DNA from: Rhodocyclaceae bacterium
Lineage (GTDB): Bacteria; Pseudomonadota; Gammaproteobacteria; Burkholderiales; Rhodocyclaceae
Length of the DNA: 64,000 nucleotides
Assembly (NCBI GenBank): GCA_018883265.1
Contig: VEQK01000006.1
Span: 1-64,000 of the forward strand
Direction of reading: 5' to 3'
Below the pieces are notes generated by a model. It was given only the letters and a program-made list of their open reading frames with translations. It had not been told where the DNA came from and ran no database searches. Positions 41,972 to 52,239 of the stretch are shown piece by piece (position 1 is the first letter of the stretch; every line of letters begins with the position of its first letter). Position numbers and translations under genes: made by a program.

Positions 41972-43102
41972 ATGCCTCAATTGCCCCATTCTCCAGCCGC
42001 TGACGGCCGTCCGCTCGTTGCCTCATTCTCGCGTACGGCGCTAGCGCACAATGGTCAGCGTGCCCGGAAGCTGACTCCGCCCGGGGGACAGGTGCTGGGC
42101 GTGATCAAGGCCGATGCCTATGGGCACGGCCTGCTGGAATCGGCGGCCGCCATCAAGGATTCTGTTGATGGCTTTGCGGTTCTGGAGCTGGCCGCGGCCA
42201 GACAATTGCGAGAGCACGGATTAGATGCTCCGATCCTGATGCTCGAAGGTTTTTATGGTGCTGCCGAATTGACCGAATTTGCTGCACTGGCTTTGACGAC
42301 TGTGTTGCACCGGCTGGACCAGATCGATGTGCTGGCCAGGGCGACGCTCGTTCAACCCATGCCGGTGTTTCTGAAACTCAATAGCGGCATGAACCGGCTC
42401 GGGATCACGCTGGCGGATGCCCGTTCGGCCTATGAGCGTTTGCAGTCGCTGTCGCAGGTAGCATCGGTGACGGTGATGACGCACTTTGCCGATGCCGACA
42501 ATGCGCGCGGCACAGGTTGGCAGCTGGCCCGCCTGACGCAGGCCTGGCCCGACGTCATGACCGCGCGGACATCGTTTGCCAACTCGGCGGCCTTACTCAG
42601 CGGCCCGGCAACGCGTGATGCGCTCGGCGATGTCGTGCGCCCGGGCATCATGCTTTACGGGGCATCGCCCTGGGGTGCTAGCGTCCCGGGAAAAACCGCT
42701 ACTGAACTCGACTTGCGACCCGTGATGACGTTGCGGAGTGAACTCATTGCGATCCAGGACATCCAGGCGGGTGAACGCGTTGGTTATGGTGGCACTTTTA
42801 CCGCAGATCGGCCGATGCGGATTGGCGTGGTGGCCTGTGGTTATGCGGATGGCTACCCGCGCCATGCCACCAACCAGACCCCCATTCTGGTTGAGGGCGA
42901 ACGCACCACACTGACGGGTCGCGTTTCGATGGATCGTCTTTGCTGTGATGTCAGCGATTTCCCCAAAGCCCGGGTCGGAAGCCCCGTGACGCTGTGGGGC
43001 AATGGACTCCCGGTGGACGAGGTGGCCGACAGCTCGGGCACAATTTCCTATGAACTTTTTTGCGCACTCGCACCGCGCGTGCCTCGCCTCTGGCAGGATT
43101 GA
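41972..43102 (+). CDS. alr: Alanine racemase
   Basis: Alr interconverts L- and D-alanine for peptidoglycan. The 376-residue PLP enzyme has the cofactor lysine K46 in VIKADAYGHG and the catalytic tyrosine in VGYGGTFTADRP. A single alr is seen in this window, so it cannot be called biosynthetic or catabolic. It is 6 nt upstream of radA and divergent from lplT. Confidence 0.94.
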   Translation: MPQLPHSPAADGRPLVASFSRTALAHNGQRARKLTPPGGQVLGVIKADAYGHGLLESAAAIKDSVDGFAVLELAAARQLREHGLDAPILMLEGFYGAAELTEFAALALTTVLHRLDQIDVLARATLVQPMPVFLKLNSGMNRLGITLADARSAYERLQSLSQVASVTVMTHFADADNARGTGWQLARLTQAWPDVMTARTSFANSAALLSGPATRDALGDVVRPGIMLYGASPWGASVPGKTATELDLRPVMTLRSELIAIQDIQAGERVGYGGTFTADRPMRIGVVACGYADGYPRHATNQTPILVEGERTTLTGRVSMDRLCCDVSDFPKARVGSPVTLWGNGLPVDEVADSSGTISYELFCALAPRVPRLWQD

Positions 43103-43108
43103 TTGTCG

Positions 43109-44470
43109 ATGGCCAAGACAAAAACGCTCTATTCCTGCACTGAATGTGGTTCGACGCAACCCAAGTGGCAGGGCCAGTGTCCGGATTGCATGGCCTGGAA
43201 TACCCTGGTCGAAACTATAGCTGAAAAAGCCGTCGCGTCGACGCACCGATTTGCCAGCCTCGCGCCGACGAGTGGTGTTCAGACACTCGGCAAAGTCGAG
43301 GCGCGTGAAGCGCCACGCCTAAGTTCGGGCATTGATGAATTTGATCGCGTGCTCGGCGGCGGTCTGGTCTCGGGTGGTGTCGTGCTGATCGGCGGCGACC
43401 CCGGTATTGGCAAAAGTACGCTGCTGTTGCAATGCCTGGCCTCGGTTTCCAGTCGAATGCCGGTGCTCTATGTGAGCGGTGAAGAATCGGCCGAGCAGAT
43501 TGCCTTGCGGGCACAGCGGCTGGATGTTGATGCGCCCGAATTGCCGCTTTATGCGGAAATTAATCTGGAAAAGATTCTGGCGACGCTGGAAGCACGCCAG
43601 CCGCGCGTGGCGGTGATCGATTCGATACAAACGGTCTGGTCGGATGCGCTGACTTCGGCGCCGGGTTCCGTTGCGCAGGTACGCGAGTGCGCCGCGCAGC
43701 TGACCCGTTTCGCCAAACAACACGGTATTACGCTGCTGTTCGTGGGGCATGTCACCAAAGACGGCACGCTGGCCGGACCGCGCGTGCTCGAACATATCGT
43801 CGATACGGTGTTGTACTTCGAGGGCGATACGCATTCCAGCTTCCGTCTGGTACGCGCCTTCAAAAACCGTTTCGGGTCGGTCAACGAACTCGGTGTGTTC
43901 GCGATGACGGAGAAGGGCTTGAAAGCGGTGTCTAATCCGTCGGCGCTGTTCCTGTCACGTCACCCGGAGCCAGTACCCGGATCATCCATCGTGGTGACGC
44001 AGGAAGGCTCCCGTCCTTTGCTGGTGGAAGTGCAGGCGCTCGTCGATCAGGCACTGGGCAACCCGCGTCGGCTCACCGTGGGCCTGGAGTCGCAACGCCT
44101 CTCGATGCTGCTGGCGGTGCTGCACCGTCATGTCGGCATTCACTGTGCGGATCAGGATGTGTACGTCAACGCCGTCGGCGGTGTGCGGATCAATGAACCG
44201 GCTGCCGATCTGGCGGTGATTCTGTCGATCCTGTCGTCTTTCAGGAATAAGCCGCTCGATCAGAAACTCTGTGTTTTCGGCGAGGTGGGGCTGACGGGCG
44301 AGCTGCGTCCCTCGCCACGCGGCCAGGAGCGCCTGAAGGAGGCGGCCAAACTGGGGTTCACCCATGCCTTGATTCCGGTTGCCAACGCCCCCAAATCCGC
44401 CATACCGGGCTTGACTGTGATCGCCGTTCGGCGACTCGACGAAGCCGTTGACCGCGCTTTTGCGCTCTAA
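43109..44470 (+). CDS. radA: DNA repair protein RadA
   Basis: RadA is a RecA-like ATPase and helicase that processes recombination intermediates. The 453-residue protein starts with a zinc finger ([18 protein letters not shown]), then Walker [13 protein letters not shown], the RadA motif [13 protein letters not shown] and a C-terminal Lon-like domain ([20 protein letters not shown]). ATG 43109 is preferred over TTG 43103. Confidence 0.95.
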   Translation: MAKTKTLYSCTECGSTQPKWQGQCPDCMAWNTLVETIAEKAVASTHRFASLAPTSGVQTLGKVEAREAPRLSSGIDEFDRVLGGGLVSGGVVLIGGDPGIGKSTLLLQCLASVSSRMPVLYVSGEESAEQIALRAQRLDVDAPELPLYAEINLEKILATLEARQPRVAVIDSIQTVWSDALTSAPGSVAQVRECAAQLTRFAKQHGITLLFVGHVTKDGTLAGPRVLEHIVDTVLYFEGDTHSSFRLVRAFKNRFGSVNELGVFAMTEKGLKAVSNPSALFLSRHPEPVPGSSIVVTQEGSRPLLVEVQALVDQALGNPRRLTVGLESQRLSMLLAVLHRHVGIHCADQDVYVNAVGGVRINEPAADLAVILSILSSFRNKPLDQKLCVFGEVGLTGELRPSPRGQERLKEAAKLGFTHALIPVANAPKSAIPGLTVIAVRRLDEAVDRAFAL

Positions 44471-44483
44471 GTTCAGGATCCCG

Positions 44484-46718
44484 ATGTCCATTGATTTTTC
44501 GGCGCTGCCGAAGCCGCTCTTCAGTTACCGCAAGTACTGGGCGCAACGTTTTGGTACGGCGCCCTTTCTGCCCATGTCCCGTGCCGAAATGGATCAGCTC
44601 GGCTGGGACGAGTGTGACATCATTCTGGTGACGGGTGACGCTTACATTGATCATCCCAGTTTCGGTATGGCGCTGGTCGGGCGACTTCTGGAAGCTCAGG
44701 GGTTTCGCGTGGGCATCATCAGCCAACCGGATTGGCATTCGGCTGAAGACTTCCGTCGTCTGGGTAAACCCAGACTGTTTTACGGCATCACTGCCGGCAA
44801 TATGGATTCGATGGTTAACCGCTACACCTCGGATCGCAAGATCCGCTCCGATGATGCGTATACGCCGAATGCCGAACCGAACAAGCGGCCGGATCGCGCC
44901 GTGGTGGTGTACAGTCAGCGCGCTCGTGAGGCCTATCCCGACACCACGGTGATTATCGGTTCCATCGAAGCCAGTCTCCGCCGCATCGCCCACTACGATT
45001 ACTGGTCGGACAAGGTCCGACGCTCGGTGTTGCCCGATAGCAAGGCCGATCTGCTGATTTTTGGCAGCGCCGAACGGGCGTTGGTGGAAGTAGCTCATCG
45101 TCTGGCCCGGGGTGAAAGCGCCAGCCAGATCCGGGATGTGCGAGGCACAGCGTTCATGACGCCACCCGGTTGGTTGCCCGGTGAGGATTGGCAGGTGGTC
45201 GATTCAACCCAGATCGACCGACCAGGGCGCATTGAACCTCATGTCGATCCTTATGCGATGGACATGGGTGCCGCCAAACCTGCGGTTGTCGATGGTGCAC
45301 AGCCGGTGCAGATTATTCCGCGCAAGGAAGAGATTGCCGCACATCGCAAGGTGCGCCAGCACACGGCGATTCGACTGCCCTCCTATGAGCAGGTGAAAGA
45401 TGATCCGGTGATGTACGCACATACTTCGCGCGTCTTTCATCTCGAGTCGAATCCCGGAAATGCCCGGCCGTTGATCCAGGGGCATGGTGAGCGCAACGTC
45501 TGGCTGAACCCGCCACCATTGCCGCTGAGCACGCCAGAGATGGATGCGGTATTCGATTTGCCGTATGCGCGTGCGCCGCATCCCGCCTATGGCGATGCCA
45601 AGATCCCCGCCTGGGAAATGATCCGCTTCTCGGTCAATATCATGCGCGGCTGTTTCGGGGGCTGTACCTTCTGTTCGATTACCGAGCATGAAGGTCGCAT
45701 CATCCAGAGTCGTTCGGAAGAATCGATTCTCAAAGAGATCGAGGCGATTCGCGATAAGACACCGGGCTTTACAGGCATTATTTCCGACCTCGGCGGCCCA
45801 ACGGCCAACATGTACCGGTTGGCCTGCAAGGATCCGAAGATCGAATCGTCGTGCCGCAAGCTGTCCTGTGTGTTTCCGGATATCTGTGACAACCTCAATA
45901 CAGATCATGGCCCGCTGATTCAGCTCTACCGCAAAGCGCGCGCGCTGCCGGGCATCAAGAAGATTCTGATCGGTTCGGGTTTGCGCTACGACCTCGCCGT
46001 GCGTTCGCCGGAATACATCAAGGAACTGGTGACGCATCACGTGGGTGGTTATCTGAAGATTGCACCGGAGCACACCGAGTCTGGGCCGCTCTCCAAAATG
46101 ATGAAGCCGGGCATTGGTGCCTATGAGCGTTTCAAGCAACTGTTCGAAGCGGCCTCGCGGGCTGCGGGTAAGGAGCAGTACCTGATTCCGTATTTCATTG
46201 CGGCGCACCCCGGCACCAGCGATGAGGATATGTTGAATCTGGCGCTGTGGCTCAAACGCAATAACTTCCGCCTTGATCAGGTGCAGACCTTCCTGCCGAC
46301 GCCCATGGCGCTCGCCACCACGATGTACCACACGCGCAAGAATCCGTTACGCGGCTTGAAGGGTGGGGGAGAGAACGTCGACGTGATCCGTGAGGGACGT
46401 CGTCGTCGGCTGCACAAGGCATTCCTGCGCTATCACGATCCGGCCAACTGGCCGATGCTACGCGAGGCGCTCAACGCCATGGGGCGTAGCGACCTGATCG
46501 GTAACGGCAAGAAACAACTGATTCCGGCCTGGCAGCCTAAAGGCTTTGAAAATGGACGTCGTCGTGCCGAGCCGAGAACGGCGCGCGACCACGTGCACTC
46601 ACCGACCCGTCAGTCGGTATCGCCGGCGCGTAAGGCAGTTGCCGACGGCAACGTCAGTCGACCCGTTAGTCCCAGTGCCAAGAGGACGCCGGCGGGACGT
46701 CGCTCCGTCAAGCGTTAG
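44484..46718 (+). CDS. ygiQ: Radical SAM protein YgiQ (UPF0313)
   Basis: This 744-residue protein belongs to the UPF0313/YgiQ radical SAM family, whose reaction is unknown. ATG 44484 ([24 protein letters not shown]) is 13 nt after radA. The radical SAM cysteines are in [19 protein letters not shown] (CxxxCxxC). The C-terminal 70 residues are basic and Ser/Arg-rich. [4Fe-4S] clusters tie it to the isc operon in supply but not in genomic position. Confidence 0.92.
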   Translation: MSIDFSALPKPLFSYRKYWAQRFGTAPFLPMSRAEMDQLGWDECDIILVTGDAYIDHPSFGMALVGRLLEAQGFRVGIISQPDWHSAEDFRRLGKPRLFYGITAGNMDSMVNRYTSDRKIRSDDAYTPNAEPNKRPDRAVVVYSQRAREAYPDTTVIIGSIEASLRRIAHYDYWSDKVRRSVLPDSKADLLIFGSAERALVEVAHRLARGESASQIRDVRGTAFMTPPGWLPGEDWQVVDSTQIDRPGRIEPHVDPYAMDMGAAKPAVVDGAQPVQIIPRKEEIAAHRKVRQHTAIRLPSYEQVKDDPVMYAHTSRVFHLESNPGNARPLIQGHGERNVWLNPPPLPLSTPEMDAVFDLPYARAPHPAYGDAKIPAWEMIRFSVNIMRGCFGGCTFCSITEHEGRIIQSRSEESILKEIEAIRDKTPGFTGIISDLGGPTANMYRLACKDPKIESSCRKLSCVFPDICDNLNTDHGPLIQLYRKARALPGIKKILIGSGLRYDLAVRSPEYIKELVTHHVGGYLKIAPEHTESGPLSKMMKPGIGAYERFKQLFEAASRAAGKEQYLIPYFIAAHPGTSDEDMLNLALWLKRNNFRLDQVQTFLPTPMALATTMYHTRKNPLRGLKGGGENVDVIREGRRRRLHKAFLRYHDPANWPMLREALNAMGRSDLIGNGKKQLIPAWQPKGFENGRRRAEPRTARDHVHSPTRQSVSPARKAVADGNVSRPVSPSAKRTPAGRRSVKR

Positions 46719-46727
46719 TCTGCTGTG

Positions 46728-47180
46728 TTAATTGAGCGTTGAGGTACAGGCTGGACAACGGCGTGCATCGACTGGAATCTGTGTACAGCACTCCGGGCAG
46801 GTCTTGGTCGTTGGAGCGACGTCTTCCTTGGGGATCAGTCGATCTGCGGCATTGTTGTAGCCCTTGACCACCCAGAACACGGCAAAGGCGATGATGAAGA
46901 AGCTCACGGCTGCGTTGGCAAACAGGCCGTAATTGAGTGTGACCGCACCGGCCGCTTTGGCGGCGACAGGTGTGGCATAGGGCCCGGGCACCGTACCTTC
47001 CTTCAGGACGAGAAAAAGGCTGGAAAAATCCAGACCACCGAGCAGTAGTCCCAGCGGCGGCATCAGCACATCGTTGACCAGACTGCTGACAATGGTGCCG
47101 AAAGCGGCGCCGATAACGACACCAACAGCCATATCCAGCGCATTACCGCGCATGGCGAACTTGAAAAAATCCTTGAACAT
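46728..47180 (-). CDS. mscL: Large-conductance mechanosensitive channel with C-terminal zinc ribbon
   Basis: MscL releases solutes under hypo-osmotic stress. ATG 47180 (MFKDFFKFAMRGNALDMAVG) has GGAGAAAGAC directly upstream and gives 150 residues. Two membrane helices (about 15-45 and 75-100) are followed by a tail with CPECCTQIPVDARRCPAC, a two-CxxC zinc-ribbon pattern in place of the usual charged helix bundle. This variant exists in other bacteria but its role is not known. Confidence 0.93.
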   Translation of the reverse strand: MFKDFFKFAMRGNALDMAVGVVIGAAFGTIVSSLVNDVLMPPLGLLLGGLDFSSLFLVLKEGTVPGPYATPVAAKAAGAVTLNYGLFANAAVSFFIIAFAVFWVVKGYNNAADRLIPKEDVAPTTKTCPECCTQIPVDARRCPACTSTLN

Positions 47181-47254
47181 GTCTTTCTCCATAAACCGGG
47201 CGGCGCCAGTAGAATGTGCGCATTATCCTTCAGGAATACAGTAAAGGGCTATTC

Positions 47255-47653
47255 ATGGTTGTCCCACGCGTTGATCAGACCTATTACGAGCTTCTCGGTG
47301 GCGAGACGGCCCTCCGTACGCTGGTCGATGACTTCTATGATCTGATGGCGTTAGATGAGCGTTTTTCAGGGATTCGTGCGATGCACCCGCAGGATATGAG
47401 TACCTCGCGCGATAAGCTGTTCTGGTTTTTGTCCGGCTGGTTGGGTGGCCCACCACTCTTTGAAGAGAAGTTCGGCCATCCGCGCTTGCGTGCCCGTCAT
47501 TTACCCTTTGCCATCGGTACCGCCGAGCGGGATCAGTGGATGACCTGTATGACCGAATGCCTGGAAAAGGCACCGGTCTCGGAGCCGACCCGCCGGGCAC
47601 TGATCGAGGCGCTGTTTAAAACCGCCGACTGGATGCGCAATAAGGACGTTTGA
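47255..47653 (+). CDS. Group II truncated hemoglobin
   Basis: A 132-residue truncated (2/2) globin of the TrHbO type: YELLGGETALRTLVDDFYDLM, FWFLSGWLGGPPLFEEKFG, HPRLRARHLPFAIGTAERDQWM. The proximal His is in ARHLPF and the WLGGP motif is characteristic. ATG 47255 is chosen; a GTG at 47216 would add 13 residues but conflicts with family length. Likely ligand binding or NO/O2 chemistry in the cytosol. Confidence 0.9.
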   Translation: MVVPRVDQTYYELLGGETALRTLVDDFYDLMALDERFSGIRAMHPQDMSTSRDKLFWFLSGWLGGPPLFEEKFGHPRLRARHLPFAIGTAERDQWMTCMTECLEKAPVSEPTRRALIEALFKTADWMRNKDV

Positions 47654-47716
47654 CGGGATATCACGGTCTGGTCGGGTCTGGCGCCGATTCCCAAGCGCCT
47701 GAAATCTATCGATTTC

Positions 47717-47725
47717 TGCTATAAT
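47717..47725 (+). promoter_or_regulatory. Extended -10 promoter of typA
   Basis: TGC-TATAAT (TG at 47717, TATAAT at 47720-47725) is a perfect extended -10. The -35 region is weak, as is usual for this class. It gives a leader of about 75-80 nt before typA. Confidence 0.6.
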
Positions 47726-47740
47726 TGAAAGCTTGTTTTG

Positions 47741-47774
47741 ACCTGTTGCATCGCATCAATATGCGGTGACAGGT
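47741..47774 (+). promoter_or_regulatory. Leader hairpin upstream of typA
   Basis: ACCTGT (47741-47746) pairs with ACAGGT (47769-47774), and inside it CGCAT (47752-47756) pairs with ATGCG (47761-47765) around a CAAT loop. The stem-loop occupies the 5' UTR between the extended -10 and the typA start at 47810. It could affect translation, which would be of interest because BipA acts in ribosome assembly under stress. Confidence 0.45.
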
Positions 47775-47809
47775 TACCTCCGCTTTCACACATTCCCGGT
47801 TGAGTACAC

Positions 47810-49660
47810 ATGTCCGCACGCCCGATTCGTAACATTGCCATCATCGCCCACGTTGACCACGGTAAAACCACCCTGGTTGACCAGCTTCTGCGCCAATCCG
47901 GCACCTTTGCCGCCCACCAGCAGGTGGACGAGCGCGTGATGGACTCGAATGACCTGGAAAAAGAGCGCGGCATTACGATTCTGTCGAAGAATACGGCCGT
48001 CGAATACAACGGGATCCACATCAATATCGTTGACACCCCGGGCCACGCTGACTTCGGCGGTGAGGTCGAGCGCGTGCTGGGTATGGTCGATGGCGTGGTG
48101 CTGCTGGTCGATGCCGTCGAAGGCCCGATGCCGCAAACCCGTTTCGTGACCAAGAAGGCCCTGGCACTGGGTTTGCGCCCGATCGTGCTGGTCAACAAGG
48201 TCGATCGTGACGGTGCCGATCCGGACAATGCCGTGAACCTGACGTTTGACCTGTTCGATAAGCTGGGCGCGACCGATGAGCAGCTGGACTTCCCGATCGT
48301 CTACGCCTCGGGTCTGAACGGCTGGGCCGCGATGTCGCTGGACGCGCCACGTGAAGACATGAAGCCGCTGTTCGACACCGTGCTATCGCATGTGCCGGCA
48401 CCCGATGCCGACGTGGACGCACCGCTGCAGTTGCAGATTTCAGCCCTGGATTATTCGTCGTACGTCGGTCGTATTGGCGTGGGCAAAATTATCCGTGGTC
48501 GGGTCAAGACCGGTCAGAACGTGATGGTGATGTTCGGGACCGACGAAGAAGCCGCCGAACATGATCGTCAACCGATCAAGGCCAAGATCGGCCAGGTATT
48601 CGGTTACAAGGGACTGAACAAGGTCGAGATGGATGAAGGCCAGGCCGGCGATATCGTGCAGATTACCGGGATCGAAGATCTGGTACTTGGCTGTACCGTG
48701 ACCGATCCGGATCAACCGGAATCGCTGCCGCTGCTCAAGATCGATGAACCGACGCTGTCGATGCAGTTCATGGTTAATACCAGCCCGCTGGCCGGCACCG
48801 AAGGCAAGTTCGTCACCAGCCGCCAGCTGCGTGACCGCCTGCACAAAGAATTGCTGACCAACATGGCGCTGCGTGTGCACGATACCGCTAACGGCGACAT
48901 CTTCGACGTGGCCGGTCGTGGCGAACTGCATCTGGGGATTCTGCTCGAGAACATGCGCCGCGAAGGTTACGAAATGGCCGTGGGTCGTCCGCGAGTCGTG
49001 AAGCGCATCATCAACGGCGTCGAGTGCGAACCTTACGAAATGCTGACCGTCGATGTGGAAGAAGATTCCCAGGGCGGTGTCATGGAAAGCCTGGGTCAAC
49101 GTAAAGGCGAAATGCTGGACATGGTGCCGGATGGCCGTGGTCGCGTCCGTATCGAATACAAGATTCCGGCGCGTGGTCTGATCGGTTTCCAGGGCGAGTT
49201 CATGAACCTGACCCGTGGTAATGGTCTGATGAGCCACGTGTTCGACGAATACGCCCCGGTGAAAGAGGGCGGCGTTGCCGAACGTCGTAACGGCGTGCTG
49301 ATTTCTCAGGACGATGGCGAAGCCGTCGCTTACGCGCTGTGGAAGTTGCAGGATCGCGGCCGTATGTTTGTGAACCCGGGCGAGAAGCTGTACGAAGGCA
49401 TGATCATCGGCATCCATAGCCGTGAAAACGATCTGGTTGTCAACCCGATCAAGGGCAAGCAGTTGACCAACGTGCGTGCCTCGGGTACCGATGAAGCCGT
49501 GCGCCTGGTACCACCGGTTCAGTTGTCACTGGAAGGCGCCATCGAGTTCATCGCCGATGATGAGCTGGTGGAACTGACGCCAAAATCGATTCGTCTGCGT
49601 AAGCGTTACCTCAAGGAACACGAGCGTAAGAAAGCCTCGCGCGAAACGACCGCTGCTTAA
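47810..49660 (+). CDS. typA: Ribosome-dependent GTPase TypA/BipA
   Basis: TypA (BipA) is a translational GTPase for ribosome assembly and stress adaptation. The 616-residue protein has G-domain motifs [26 protein letters not shown] and [12 protein letters not shown], followed by domains II, III, V and the BipA-specific C terminus ([14 protein letters not shown]). A bidirectional terminator follows. Confidence 0.96.
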   Translation: MSARPIRNIAIIAHVDHGKTTLVDQLLRQSGTFAAHQQVDERVMDSNDLEKERGITILSKNTAVEYNGIHINIVDTPGHADFGGEVERVLGMVDGVVLLVDAVEGPMPQTRFVTKKALALGLRPIVLVNKVDRDGADPDNAVNLTFDLFDKLGATDEQLDFPIVYASGLNGWAAMSLDAPREDMKPLFDTVLSHVPAPDADVDAPLQLQISALDYSSYVGRIGVGKIIRGRVKTGQNVMVMFGTDEEAAEHDRQPIKAKIGQVFGYKGLNKVEMDEGQAGDIVQITGIEDLVLGCTVTDPDQPESLPLLKIDEPTLSMQFMVNTSPLAGTEGKFVTSRQLRDRLHKELLTNMALRVHDTANGDIFDVAGRGELHLGILLENMRREGYEMAVGRPRVVKRIINGVECEPYEMLTVDVEEDSQGGVMESLGQRKGEMLDMVPDGRGRVRIEYKIPARGLIGFQGEFMNLTRGNGLMSHVFDEYAPVKEGGVAERRNGVLISQDDGEAVAYALWKLQDRGRMFVNPGEKLYEGMIIGIHSRENDLVVNPIKGKQLTNVRASGTDEAVRLVPPVQLSLEGAIEFIADDELVELTPKSIRLRKRYLKEHERKKASRETTAA

Positions 49661-49710
49661 GCAATCGCGTTCAGCGGGACACCCTGTGTCTCGCGTGAAT
49701 CTGCAGGCAA

Positions 49711-49742
49711 CAAAAAACCCGCCAATTGGCGGGTTTTTTGTT
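49711..49742. terminator. Bidirectional terminator between typA and efp
   Basis: An AT-flanked stem AACCCGCC/GGCGGGTT with loop AATT has A-run and T-run on both sides (CAAAAAACCC to GGGTTTTTTG). It can end typA on the plus strand and efp on the minus strand. Confidence 0.85.
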
Positions 49743-49755
49743 GGGCTCGGGTGAA

Positions 49756-50316
49756 TTACTTCACGCGGGCACGGTACTCGTCAGTGCGGGTATCGATTTC
49801 GATCTTGTCACCGATTTCAACGAAGGCCGGCACCTGAAGTTCGAAGCTGGTCGGCTTGATGCGGGCCGGTTTCATGACCTTGCCCGAGGTGTCGCCCTTG
49901 ACGGCCGGTTCGGTGTATTCGACTTCGCGCACCACGGCGGTCGGCAATTCCACCGAGATGGCTTTGCCATTGTAGAACACCACTTCGCAGGCCATGCCGT
50001 CGTCCAGATACTTCAGAGCGTCGGTCATGTTTTCGCCTTCGACTTCGTACTGGTTGTACTCGCCGTCCATAAAGACGTACATCGGATCGGCGAAGTAAGA
50101 GTAGGTCACTTCCTTGCGGTCGAGCACGACGATTTCGAACTTTTCATCGGCCTTGTAGACTGCTTCGCTGCCGCTACCGGTGAGCAGGTTCTTCATTTTC
50201 AGCTTGACGACGGCCGCGTTGCGACCCGATTTGTTGTATTCGGCCTTCTGGACGACCAGCGGCTCGCTGCCGACCATGATCACGTTACCAGCGCGCAGTT
50301 CCTGTGCTGTCTTCAT
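49756..50316 (-). CDS. efp: Elongation factor P with Arg32
   Basis: EF-P relieves ribosome stalling at polyproline. The 186-residue protein starts [20 protein letters not shown], and residue 32 at the tip of the loop [10 protein letters not shown] is Arg, the residue rhamnosylated by EarP in Pseudomonas and Neisseria. The EarP gene is next upstream on the same strand, consistent with this modification. Confidence 0.95.
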   Translation of the reverse strand: MKTAQELRAGNVIMVGSEPLVVQKAEYNKSGRNAAVVKLKMKNLLTGSGSEAVYKADEKFEIVVLDRKEVTYSYFADPMYVFMDGEYNQYEVEGENMTDALKYLDDGMACEVVFYNGKAISVELPTAVVREVEYTEPAVKGDTSGKVMKPARIKPTSFELQVPAFVEIGDKIEIDTRTDEYRARVK

Positions 50317-50391
50317 AATTCCGTACTTTCCTGATTGCGGGAGTCTATCGATCCGGTCGTGACCCGGGCGGGGTCAAGGCCGTAAAACCCA

Positions 50392-51444
50392 TCATTTTAC
50401 CAGATCGGCTACAAAAGCCCGGAGCTGCGTGACCAGATCCGCCTGTTTTAACAGGCTTTCCCGCCAGCGTTGTGCATTGGCTTGGAGGGCGGGCCGCATA
50501 CGCAGGATCTCTGGCCACAGGCTGCCGCACAGAGCGCGATCGCCACAACCGTTCCAGGCCAGGATAAATCGCATGAAAATGTCGCGTTCCCGGGCAGTCA
50601 GATGCGCCGGATCGAGGTACCGGTCGTAAAAAGCCTTCAGTTTGACGAGGTGCGTCGCCGCCTCCTGGGGATAGATCTGCCAGAAGACAGGCAGGGCGGA
50701 CCATTGGGCCCGGACAAAGGAATCTTCACCCCGCACGAATAGGAGATCATGGGTCTGCAGGAGGGCATCAAACCGGGATTGGGGTACAAAAGGCAGCTGC
50801 TCGATGCGGTAGTTGCCCGGCAGAACAGGGTTGGCGTCGAGTTGTGCGATGATCGGACAGGGCGCGACCGAGAGGCTGACGTCATGCTGCGCAGCCAGCC
50901 AGTAAGGCAGTGCGGGTTGCGCGTAACCAAAGAGATAGATTCGTAACGGTGAGCCGGTGCCAGTCGGGCCATCGCTCACCATGAGATCCGGTTCCCGCAG
51001 CAGGCCACCGCTATCGGGTGTAAACCCCGGAAAGTAGAAATGTTTCAACAGCGGATAACGCGGATGGGGCGAGGGCAGCTTGTGATTCGAGCCGACCCAG
51101 TCTTCTGCCGAAAGATACTCCAGGTTGATCCAGACAGGGGCCTTACCGCTGGCCGCACAGTTCGCCATGGCGGCAACGTAGGCCGCCGGGGGATCGCAGG
51201 CAAAGGCTTCGATCACGACATCGGCCACCTCCATCACGGTGAATGACTGCGTCGAATCGGGCCATGGGTAGATATCGATTGAATGATCGTGGGGTGCCGG
51301 CCCAATCAGCAGGTTCAGGACCTCGGGTTGATCAATCCACAGGGTGACACGTTCGCCGCGTTGGGCAAGGTCTACCGCCAGCCGCCAGCAGACGCCGGCA
51401 TCGCCGTAATTGTCGATGACCCGGCAGAAGATGGCCCAGTGCAT
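50392..51444 (-). CDS. earP: EF-P arginine rhamnosyltransferase EarP
   Basis: EarP (DUF2331) transfers rhamnose from dTDP-L-rhamnose to Arg32 of EF-P. The 350-residue GT-B-like protein has the N-terminal motif FCRVIDNYGDAGVCWRLA with the conserved Asp residues of the family, and LKAFYDRYLDP near the C terminus. The rml genes for the donor are not in this window. It lies upstream of efp and downstream of a DUF1289 gene. Confidence 0.9.
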   Translation of the reverse strand: MHWAIFCRVIDNYGDAGVCWRLAVDLAQRGERVTLWIDQPEVLNLLIGPAPHDHSIDIYPWPDSTQSFTVMEVADVVIEAFACDPPAAYVAAMANCAASGKAPVWINLEYLSAEDWVGSNHKLPSPHPRYPLLKHFYFPGFTPDSGGLLREPDLMVSDGPTGTGSPLRIYLFGYAQPALPYWLAAQHDVSLSVAPCPIIAQLDANPVLPGNYRIEQLPFVPQSRFDALLQTHDLLFVRGEDSFVRAQWSALPVFWQIYPQEAATHLVKLKAFYDRYLDPAHLTARERDIFMRFILAWNGCGDRALCGSLWPEILRMRPALQANAQRWRESLLKQADLVTQLRAFVADLVK

Positions 51445-51461
51445 GGATAGCGATCGGCCGG

Positions 51462-51644
51462 TTAAACGCCGGCGCGTGCCTCCAGCTGCGCCATGATTTC
51501 CAGCCGTTGATCTTCGCTCATGCTTGACCAGCGCTTGAGTTCCTCAAGCGTCCGGAAGCAGCCGATACAGAAGCGGTTCTGCTCGTCCATACGACAGATG
51601 TTGATACAGGGCGTCGAAACTTCGGGCTTGATGCGGCAGGCCAT
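51462..51644 (-). CDS. DUF1289 small cysteine-rich protein
   Basis: The 60-residue product (MACRIKPEVSTPCINICRMD, NRFCIGCFRTLEELKRWSSMS) matches the DUF1289 family, with a CxxxC...CxxC pattern that could bind metal. Function unknown. It precedes earP by 17 nt on the minus strand. Confidence 0.85.
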   Translation of the reverse strand: MACRIKPEVSTPCINICRMDEQNRFCIGCFRTLEELKRWSSMSEDQRLEIMAQLEARAGV

Positions 51645-51762
51645 GGTGGTGATTCCTGAGTAGAGGCGTGCATTTTAAAGCCTAACTGACCGGGCTGCGA
51701 AATGACGTTTGGACGGTTGTCGTGGCATAGTGTGAAAAGAAAGCACACTGGAGAGAAAGCGC

Positions 51763-52218
51763 ATGGATTCACGGTATCTGGAAGACTTGAAGATGGGCGA
51801 CACATTCATCTGCCCGGGTGTCACGATTACGGAGTCCGATATCATCTCGTTTGGCATGGCATTCGACCCGCAACCGTTTCATGTCAATGCGCTGTCGGCA
51901 TCCAATTCTATCTACGGCGGTTTGATTGCCAGTGGTTTTCATGTGGTTTCACTGAGCTTCCGCCTGTTTATGCAGCTCGGCGTTTTTCATGATTCCAGCA
52001 TGGGTTCGCCGGGTATTGATGAAGTGCGCTGGACCATGCCGGTGCGTCCGGGCGATACGTTGCATTCCGAGGTGATTGTCGAGTCGGTTGCGTTATCGCG
52101 CTCAAAGCCGGACCGAGGCGTCGCCAAACTCAAGTTCATGGTGATGAACCAGCGTAGCGAGGAAGTGGCGTCGTATTACCTGAACCTGATGCTCAAATCG
52201 CGCTCCGTATTGGGCTGA
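51763..52218 (+). CDS. MaoC-like hot-dog dehydratase/hydratase
   Basis: A 151-residue hot-dog protein with the MaoC motif FDPQPFHVN (hydratase Asp and His) and IASGFHVVSLSFRLFM. It may act on acyl-CoA or acyl-ACP, but the substrate cannot be read from sequence. GGAGAG lies upstream of the ATG at 51763. It is convergent with czcA. Confidence 0.82.
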   Translation: MDSRYLEDLKMGDTFICPGVTITESDIISFGMAFDPQPFHVNALSASNSIYGGLIASGFHVVSLSFRLFMQLGVFHDSSMGSPGIDEVRWTMPVRPGDTLHSEVIVESVALSRSKPDRGVAKLKFMVMNQRSEEVASYYLNLMLKSRSVLG

Positions 52219-52239
52219 CAGCGACAAGTCACATAGCCG

